Made by a program: the position numbers and the translations under genes | The notes under the pieces: model-generated | The model's database searches: none | What the model saw: the letters and a program-made list of their open reading frames with translations, nothing else | What the model was told of the DNA's origin: nothing | In this document: positions 57,501 through 64,000 of the stretch, piece by piece | Numbering within the stretch: the stretch's first letter is position 1 | Layout: every line of letters begins with the position of its first letter | Assembly: GCA_902729315.2 (NCBI GenBank) | Contig: LR746280.1 | Coordinates: forward strand, 5,001 to 69,000 | Length of the DNA stretch: 64,000 nucleotides | Source: Spirodela intermedia | Taxonomy: Eukaryota; Streptophyta; Magnoliopsida; Alismatales; Araceae | Reading direction: 5' to 3'

Positions 57501-60500
57501 TGAAGGATCGTGAAGTTTTATTGGATGGTGAAAACGTCTTATCTGTGTTGTAAATTTTTGACCATTTGAATTTCAGACTTGTTTCCATTGGAAACTTGGA
57601 AGCTGCAGTGACGTTATTGCTCTCTACACCTCCTGAAGGGACTTACTTCTATCCAAATGCTCTGCGTGCAGTAGCATTATCTTCTGCCGTGTCAAGGTCT
57701 TTACATGAATTAGCTGTGAAGGTAAGTCTCAGTTCTTACATGCTTCTTATTGACCCATTCTTCTCTGCTGAAAAGCTGAAAGATATTTTCCTTTTTAATG
57801 TAGGTTGTTGCTGCCAATATGGTGAGAACTGACAAATCATTGTCTGGAACTCACCTTCTTTGTGCTGTCGGAAGATATCAAGAAGCTTGTTCCCAGGTTT
57901 CGTCTTCTCCTTTTCTCTCTTCAATCCATTTAAGACAGTCGTCACTTATGTATTACCAGTCATCTCTCTCCACCCGACCCTATGTTTACTAAAAATATAA
58001 AAAAGAAATGACAAGGATTAGTTTGGCATTTCATTTTAGAGTCCTTTCTTCTGGTAATGGGAACTAGCTTCAATGGAAACTACTGATACAGTTCTGGGAA
58101 CAATAGACAGAGAAACCCAGGAGGTACAAGTCGCTGAGTTTCAATCACCAGGTCCCGTAGAACCCTAGCGCCTGCTACGAGAGCCCTTCTCGCCCAGAAA
58201 CTCGTCGGATTTTTCCTACCTTTTGTCTGTCCTTTGCGTGCCCTAATATCCTCCTTGAGATTACCTATTTTCTTTTCTGACTCACTGATTTACTGAGGGC
58301 ATCCCTGTCTTTCCTGTCTACGCTGATATATGCGCGGTCGGATTGTATCAATTACCTAATTGGAATCAGGTATCTCTTACTGTGTCCAGGCCTAGCTGAT
58401 TCTTTGATGCAGTTGGTCAATGCACAGTTTACTCTGAATATTCGTATGTAGTTCTTCATTTATCATCATTGAACTTTATTTCGATTGAGTGAACTTTTAG
58501 ATATAACCTTAGAAATTTTTTATTTCCTGAGATCAAGGTTGATTAATGCAGTATCATAGTGGAACTCACAAAGTCGCTAGTCAGACCAATTTGAATCAAC
58601 TCATATGACTTTATCAGTTAAAGATTTTAAATAATAGATTTTCTCTAAAAAGGCTTACTATATCTCTCTGTGGTTTCTACTCTGAATCGGGGATTGAAAT
58701 AAGCCACAACCTCGGGGAAATCCTGCCCCCTCAAAGATTATGTATCTATATATCGAGCAAACGTTTCAGCCCTTCGATTTAGACCCTTTCTGATGTCTGA
58801 GTTACCTGTGTTGGTTCCTGGACGAAAAAGGTTGCATCAACTAAAGTTTAAACTCCTACTGTATTGTGGGGTTTGCATTCTGTGCTAGTTTCTGTATCCA
58901 CCATTGTCTACCCATTGTTATGCATGTGAAACAGTCGTCGTGCCACGTACCTGGGATCAGTGTCACGTACTTGTCCATATTCAGCGTATTCCAACACTTT
59001 CTTCTTTGGACTTGCGAAGTGAACTCATATAATGCATTTCAACAGCTGTAGGTTGATTTAATGGCATTCGATGATGATTTATTTCACTGCAGCTACAAGA
59101 TGCTGGATTCTGGACAGATGCTGCGACAATGGCTGCAACCCATTTGCATGGATCTGATTATGACAGGTCCTTCCTGCTATTCTCAGCTAGGGTACTTGTT
59201 TGTTCAATTATAATTATTCCGCCTTAGATGTACAAAATCACTTCATGTAGGATAATGCATTGGTTGTTAGAGAATCTTTATTAGAGTTACTGAACTATCC
59301 AACTCAAAACACGTGGGCAATATCTTAATGATCTTACGTCTAAAGATGCTTGGGTTTTGGTGAAAAAAAAGTGTGTGAGTACATCTGGACTATCGTCCGG
59401 GCTAGAGAAACATCCTGTTATAAGAGTAGTGGCTTTATTGTCTATTGAGGAGCAGTGAAGGGAGACATTGAGAGGCTTCCCCTATCAAAATAGAGGGCAG
59501 TTAATAGAAGCACTCATCCAGGAAAGAAACCTCCCTTCAAAGTTAGTGTCCCACATTTAAATTAATTGCCATATTATTTTCATAGTGGCGCCACTGAGAA
59601 ACTCTTCCGAAGGTCCAGAACCAGGGAGCTCAAACGACACTAATCAGCATTTGGGCTTAGTTACCTAGACAATACAAATGGTGTGTGAAATCCAAGAACA
59701 ATCATCAGTTAAAATCCCCATGTTAAACTTTGTATCTAGCTCAAAATTAATTGGCAATCATTGGGGTAAGCTATCTTCATAATCACAGGTTTACTTTTGT
59801 AGTTAGTAATATAGAACTACTGTTGATGAGTAATTCACATTGAACACGTACAAGACATGCATTAAGAAATTGGACTTTAAAAGTTAGGACTTGAAAGAAG
59901 AATATTAAAGATATAGAGTTACAGGGATATGTTGGGGAGAGGGTGACGCTTACCTGATACTTCTACGAAACGCTATGTAAAAAAGGAATGGTGCCACCAA
60001 ACTAGTGCTCCTGGTTATGATTGAACGATCAAATAATTGGGAGAGCTTGCAGATTATTTTGGGCAACAGTATGACCAGAGAAAATTCCCGTTGAAAGATT
60101 TGTATGCAAAATGCATTTTCCAGATGATTGTGTATAAAACTAATCTAAATGGAGAAAATTCAAAGAAACCTACAAAGTAAAGCATGTAGTCCTTATCCGG
60201 GACACTGTGTTTGCTTATTTTACAGGAATTCCATAATGCATAGTTCCTTGTGTACTTTAGCCATTGTTTGCATCCAAAAAAAAAAAATCTTTAGACAATT
60301 TTTTCGCTCATGCAGAGTGTTGCAGAGATGGGCAAACCATATCCTTTGCAATGAGCATAACATTTGGAGGTAATGTCTTCTTTGGTGTTCCTGGGGTGGA
60401 AATAGTAGACGTGATTGCTTCTATCGTAGTAACGCCATAAACATTCATTGCAGGGCGTTGATCCTGTATGTTGCTGCCGGGGCAATGCGCGAGGCATTAG

Positions 60501-60754
60501 CAGCACTTCGAGATTCCCAGCAGCCAGATGCGGCTGCTCTGTTTTTACTTGCTTGTCATGAGATACACCAAGAAATTGCCTTGAATTCGGGACATCTAGA
60601 TATGACACCAGAATACCAGAACGAGGACAAGAAAAAAATCATCTTACCCTGCATGGAGGATGAGCAAGATGTCATTGCTGTCAGTGAGTATTATGGACAG
60701 TATCAGCGGAAACTGGTGCATCTTTGTATGGATATGGTCCCGTCTTTTGATTGA
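42539..60754 (+). CDS. WDR11: WDR11-like WD40 protein, 20 exons, 1351 aa
   Basis: Large WD40 protein homologous to WDR11 (Arabidopsis AT3G33530). In animals WDR11 works with FAM91A1 in endosome-to-Golgi vesicle capture; the plant role is less clear. Exons: 42539-43590, 46943-47429, 48333-48420, 48532-48713, 49607-49743, 50543-50609, 51038-51191, 51308-51419, 53073-53148, 53240-53422, 53698-53858, 55626-55731, 55944-56118, 56229-56515, 56706-56827, 57577-57721, 57804-57896, 59093-59166, 60316-60369, 60454-60754. The frame is open throughout (4056 nt). Family blocks include CLRRDPFDARHFC, FSPRWRNILLVTFPRE, NRPFRVLQKPERAP, MAYRLPHV, GDRSGNIRWWDVTTG, LRMILQLGVKPSWF and YQRKLVHLCMD. The ATG has a GCCATGGCC context; a GTG nine bases upstream is not the start. 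Exon 12 could begin 12 nt later (55638). Exon 1 is very GC-rich. Confidence 0.93.
43591..46942 (+). other. WDR11 intron 1
   Basis: A 3.35-kb intron, GTAAGG to TTTTCTCAG. It is AT-rich, with an LTR-like TCCCACATCGC motif near 45010 and a 31-bp tandem duplication at 45582. No coding element was recognised; small open frames look random. Confidence 0.75.
45582..45643. repeat. Tandem duplication, 31 bp, two copies
   Basis: TGTCGTTTAAATTTCATTAG with CACATCATGCC, repeated once with one substitution, in WDR11 intron 1. Confidence 0.92.
47430..48332 (+). other. WDR11 intron 2
   Basis: About 0.9 kb with a GTTGGA donor. It contains a four-copy ATTCTTG repeat at 47508-47535. Nothing else recognised. 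Confidence 0.8.
47508..47535. repeat. Microsatellite (ATTCTTG)4
   Basis: Four perfect 7-bp units in WDR11 intron 2. Confidence 0.95.
48714..49606 (+). other. WDR11 intron 4
   Basis: AT-rich intron of about 0.9 kb; nothing recognised. Confidence 0.85.
49744..51037 (+). other. WDR11 introns 5 and 6 (flanking the 67-nt exon 6)
   Basis: Two AT-rich introns on either side of exon 6 (50543-50609). In intron 5 the 19-bp motif GATGCAATGAGTCATCATT occurs twice about 59 bp apart (about 50254 and 50313). Nothing else recognised. Confidence 0.8.
51420..53072 (+). other. WDR11 intron 8
   Basis: A 1.65-kb intron. A 93-codon open stretch at 52386-52667 has no recognisable domain. The region reads like an old repeat that I cannot classify. 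Confidence 0.65.
53859..55625 (+). other. WDR11 intron 11
   Basis: A 1.77-kb intron holding a probable solo LTR (54346-54649). Its acceptor is TTCTGTTTTGAAG, or 12 nt further on. The remainder shows nothing recognised. Confidence 0.75.
54346..54649 (+). mobile_element. Probable solo LTR (copia-like) in WDR11 intron 11
   Basis: A 304-bp segment with a TATA-like GTTATAAATAACAGACC, a downstream TTGAATAAGAGAATAC polyadenylation-like block and a TTTTATCTCCAACA end, as in Ty1/copia LTRs. It is flanked by ATATT on both sides (54341-54345 and 54650-54654), a possible 5-bp target duplication. The 5' end lacks the expected TG, so the start may be eroded. Confidence 0.45.
56828..57576 (+). other. WDR11 intron 15
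   Basis: About 0.75 kb, AT-rich. Nothing recognised. Confidence 0.85.
57897..59092 (+). other. WDR11 intron 17
   Basis: About 1.2 kb. The stretch 58120-58330 is less AT-rich and may be a retroelement scrap, but no domain or terminus was seen. Confidence 0.7.
59167..60315 (+). other. WDR11 intron 18
   Basis: About 1.15 kb. Nothing recognised apart from an A run near 60277. Confidence 0.8.
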
Positions 60755-61875
60755 AGCAACAAATGTTTGTCATCAACTGTATTGGGTTGGAGATTTTCAA
60801 TGCTGCAATTGGGATTTAATACTGTGGCTCGCTTCATAGCCACAAGCAGTTTTTTCGTTGGTTGTTGACGTTGCGAGAAGTTCAAAGTGTCACGTGAGTA
60901 TTCCCTTGACTCAACTAGCAAATTAGGAATCCACGTCCCAACCCCCATGTGCACAGCTTGCTCTGCAGGTCCATAGAGCATAGGCTTTGTAGTAACCGGA
61001 TCACTACCCTGATATGGTTTCCCGATTGCCTATACGGAGTCAAGGTCGGTTGGTTACGAGTCGCACACTGTCCTGAACCCAAAGTATATGCTGTAAATGT
61101 TTTGGATTGTAGGGTGCTGCAGGGCTTCATACTGAGCAGTTGACACAACTGGTCACAATAGGTTAACCACGAACGCGAATCTGTGACGTTCAAGGTGATT
61201 TTACCTAACTTGATTCTGTACATGAACCTTGAGTGTGCCTAACAAGAGACTGGATTGCATGTTCGCGTTAATGTCTAGCTAAATCCAGGTTATGATGAAT
61301 AACGAAGTGGAGAGCACCAAAAGCCATAGTGGCCAAGCTGGATTGGGCGCGATGATGTGTCGCCGTGCCAGGTGAAAACGTCAATCAAATCGTCCAAGTA
61401 TTTTCCAAGCAATCGTATCAAGTTCATGTAATTTTGACGAAAGTCCCGCTACCTCCGGGCCGTCAGGAGAATCTTGAGAGTTCAGTGACCACTATTGCAC
61501 GGCCACTCCACATTCATATGCGTAATCTTCTCTAATTAGCGACAGGAAAACTACTGGAGAGTCATTATTCCTGTCAGAGCAACAAAATAATTAATGTCCT
61601 GAGTCTCTCATACAGCCCAACACATGTGCCCCTTGGCTATGAAGGGCTGGTGTACAGGAGCTACCCATCCATACACGTGATTGCCTGATTAGGCCCTCAT
61701 CAGGCAACACTCTCACAAAACGTGTCTCATCAACTCTCCAAAGCTCCTGCGTATCTCAGAGAAAATCGCGAGCTACGTCTCCAATTCATTATGCACCTTT
61801 CCTCTGCTTCAATACACGTCCACGTCCTTAAGGCCCAATTCTGAAGGGCCTAATAGTACGTCCCTTACCAGGCCT
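60755..61875. other. Convergent 3' flanks of WDR11 and ARP6
   Basis: About 1.1 kb between two stop codons that face each other. It must contain both 3' UTRs. No gene, repeat or RNA was recognised; open frames here are short and without domains. Confidence 0.75.
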
Positions 61876-63374
61876 TCAGTGGAAAAACCGCCGCCGACAT
61901 CGAGCAGATCCAAACTCTTCATACTCTAGCTTGGTGACGCACATTTCTTCAAAATCAGGACTAGAAGCAAGAAGGGATCCACCTCGCCACACACCTAGAA
62001 TGGGACTGGGGATAACCAAATAGTAACTAAGGGTCAAAAACCAATTTAAAGAGAAGCAAGAATCAGCAACACATATTCATACTCCTCTTGAGTTATTATC
62101 TTCAGACGGTAGTCATCACGTATAAGTGGCCGAAGCTCCTGTTGTCTGAAAAGTAGAAGACGAAATCATCGATTAATTTCTGCGCAACTGCTCCCTCCCC
62201 TCCCCCCCACCACCCCCCGCAACCAAGATGGGTAGGGAGACTTACAGTCTTTCTGCGAATTGAGGAAACAAGGTACTCCCGCCAGTCAATATAATACTGC
62301 AGACAGAAAATCCTATTTTAGAAAAAAAAAAATGATGGCATCTTCCAAGATAAGGAAAACTCGCAAAAAGAACCATTAGCAAATCATGTGACAACTAAAG
62401 AAATTGCAAGACTACCTCTCAAAGAGTACAGGATGAAGGTGAGGGTGGCATGCATGGACAGCCCTAACAACGCACTCAGCGAGTCCTGCCTCATTCATTC
62501 CTGCAAGAGTGCCGTTGCCATTCCATTAACTGCACTTAATATCATGTCGAAACAATCATTTTACCAAATTCAGACAACTAATCATCAGGACAAGACGCCC
62601 AGAAAAGTAGACAGACGACTCGTCGTCTTTTACAAGCCCAGAATGATATATAAGCAACTATCTTGTTTATGCAAAATCTGAATATCCCTAGCACCATCTC
62701 CGCTTCATGTTTGGAGCACAATCTATCGACAAGAAAAGAGGCCCAGGAAAACAACTGCTGTGCATGCCTATCAACCCCAAGTGTGTTACAGTGAACATGC
62801 ATCAAAGATGAAATCTCGAAATAGGAAGATATAACTGTCTGAGCGTATTCTGTCCATCAAGAGAGATAACTGCCGCCTCACGATTCCACATATATTCGAG
62901 TAGATACAATAAATACAATATAGTAAATCATCAATAACAAAACGTTAACATAGGAAATCATCAAGAAATAGATAGTCAAAAGGCCTAAGGAATATCCCAT
63001 CTGAAATGAATACTAAACAAACCCAGATCAGCGGGACGGAAAATCATCTCTGGCACAAGGAAGCGCTCATTTGTCATGTTAAACTCCTGCAAGAAAGAAA
63101 AATGTTTCATATGGAGAATTCCTGAAACGGAGAGGCGCAAAGGCACTTTATGATAGTTACGTTTTTTGTCAAATCGATTCTCCTATCCTTAGCTTTCTCT
63201 GTATCTTCCAAATGCGCGGTTCCTTCCCTTGTAGCAGCCAGTGGCAGTGACTGCACATCTCGGGAAGAAAGGAATCTCCATGCTTCATCCTTGTCTTTTA
63301 CAAAACCCTTTGTGCATGTAATTCCATCAGGCAAGACGTATGTGCATTTGAATGGATTGTCTTTACCTGACCTC
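61876..63374 (-). CDS. ARP6: ARP6 actin-related protein, C-terminal six exons (partial)
   Basis: Nuclear actin-related protein of the SWR1 remodelling complex, which exchanges H2A for H2A.Z; in Arabidopsis ARP6/ESD1/SUF3 affects flowering. Minus-strand exons: 63374-63161 (KCTYVLPDGITCTKGFVKD to RIDLTKN), 63086-63023 (EFNMTNERFLVPEMIFRPAD), 62500-62416 (MNEAGLAECVVRAV), 62296-62246 (SIILTGGSTLFPQFAER), 62145-62083 (ELRPLIRDDYRLKI), 62005-61876 (DPILGVWRGGSLLAS to RCRRRFFH and TGA). All junctions are GT-AG and in phase. The TGGSTLFP loop and the CRRRFFH terminus are family hallmarks. The N-terminal half lies beyond the right edge. The first exon listed starts after CCAATAG; its upstream partner is not visible in the window. 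Confidence 0.92.
62190..62224 (-). other. G-rich tract in short ARP6 intron
   Basis: The plus strand is CCCTCCCCTCCCCCCCACCACCCCCC; the ARP6 transcript therefore carries GGGGGG, GGGGGGG, GGGG and GGG runs with short loops, inside an intron of only 100 nt (62146-62245). It fits the G-quadruplex pattern. Confidence 0.8.
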
Positions 63375-64000
63375 CTATTGGACATGAAATAAATGATAGT
63401 AACCATTCTTGATATGGCCAACTAGGAAGAAGGTTATGCAAAAATATCTAGGAAATGACAAATATTAAAAGGTTATGATGAAATATACCGGTAAGAAAAA
63501 ATATCTGGCCCTAAATGGCCGAGTATCTGATCCCACACTTTGAATCAATGAACCAGAGCTCTTTTTACAACAAGGTTTACAATTGAGGAACCAAATTCTT
63601 TATCTCGATGTCATATGTTACCAATAAAGTTTGATTCTCAAATTTATTAAGCATGGTAGATATCAAGTGAAATTCAAATTCTCAAGCATAGTTTCAACTC
63701 AGATGACAATCACTGAACATTTTTTAGGATGATGGAATCAACTATTTATGAAAACACTAGAATAAAAGAAACTTGGGAAGAAAATGCGCCAATTAAATGA
63801 ATCACAAGACACAACAGAAGTCAAAACAGCAGACTACTACTGATCTAACCAGAACCTAGACGGAACCAAAAAAGAAAAGCCTAAAGAATGTAACAAAAAA
63901 AGGATTCTTATTTGCTTAACCATATGAAAGAGAGCTAAATCCTCGGGATCTCCCATGTTGCTACTAGGGATAAATTTCCTGATATTATAATGACTTTACA
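63375..64000 (-). other. ARP6 intron (partial)
   Basis: AT-rich sequence upstream of the first visible ARP6 exon, running to the window edge. No further ARP6 exon was recognised. Confidence 0.65.

Overview
The window is nuclear DNA of a flowering plant. The evidence is long genes split by GT-AG introns, plant-type LINE and Ty3/gypsy retroelements, TTTAGGG-type telomere motifs, and three genes recognisable by their plant protein sequences. The very GC-rich first exon of the WDR11 gene hints at a monocot, but this is inference. All names come from reading translations by eye; no database search was run.

Layout. (1) 1-25.4 kb is repeat-dominated. It holds an array of 5S-rRNA-derived units (1-1706, an inverted unit at 2555-3210 and another copy at 23190-23724), a broken L1-type LINE on the minus strand (to about 8.4 kb), and a decayed Athila-like Ty3/gypsy element on the minus strand (about 10.06-17.14 kb). 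After these come the RNase H end of a second LINE on the plus strand (17.2-18.0 kb), several A-tailed LINE/SINE 3' ends (18.4-20.7 kb), a GC-rich LTR-like segment with two tandem arrays (20.8-23.2 kb), and scraps of the gypsy family (23.7-24.9 kb). (2) 25.4-64 kb is genic. A frameshifted N-terminal fragment of a Raf-like protein kinase (minus) lies just upstream of a complete 17-exon DCAF13/SOF1 gene (25926-35960, plus). Next is a METTL25-like methyltransferase remnant (minus, 36.7-39.4 kb), then a repeat-bearing spacer, a complete 20-exon WDR11 gene (42539-60754, plus), and the 3' six exons of an ARP6 gene (minus, 61876-63374) that runs off the right edge. WDR11 and ARP6 converge.

Both full gene models keep an open frame through every splice junction (1359 nt, 452 codons plus stop for DCAF13; 4056 nt, 1351 codons plus stop for WDR11), so both look functional. 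The three genes act in different processes: DCAF13 in nucleolar rRNA processing, WDR11 in membrane trafficking, ARP6 in H2A.Z chromatin exchange. Nothing suggests a functional cluster.

The most unusual item is the 5S-derived repeat. Each unit has a plant telomere-like leader, a 5S rRNA core with its internal Pol III promoter region, a run of short hairpins whose loops mostly fit GNRA and whose stems covary, a second partial 5S segment, and a poly(A) tail. One unit is fused to the 3' side of the LINE reverse transcriptase, as expected for a template-switch chimera.
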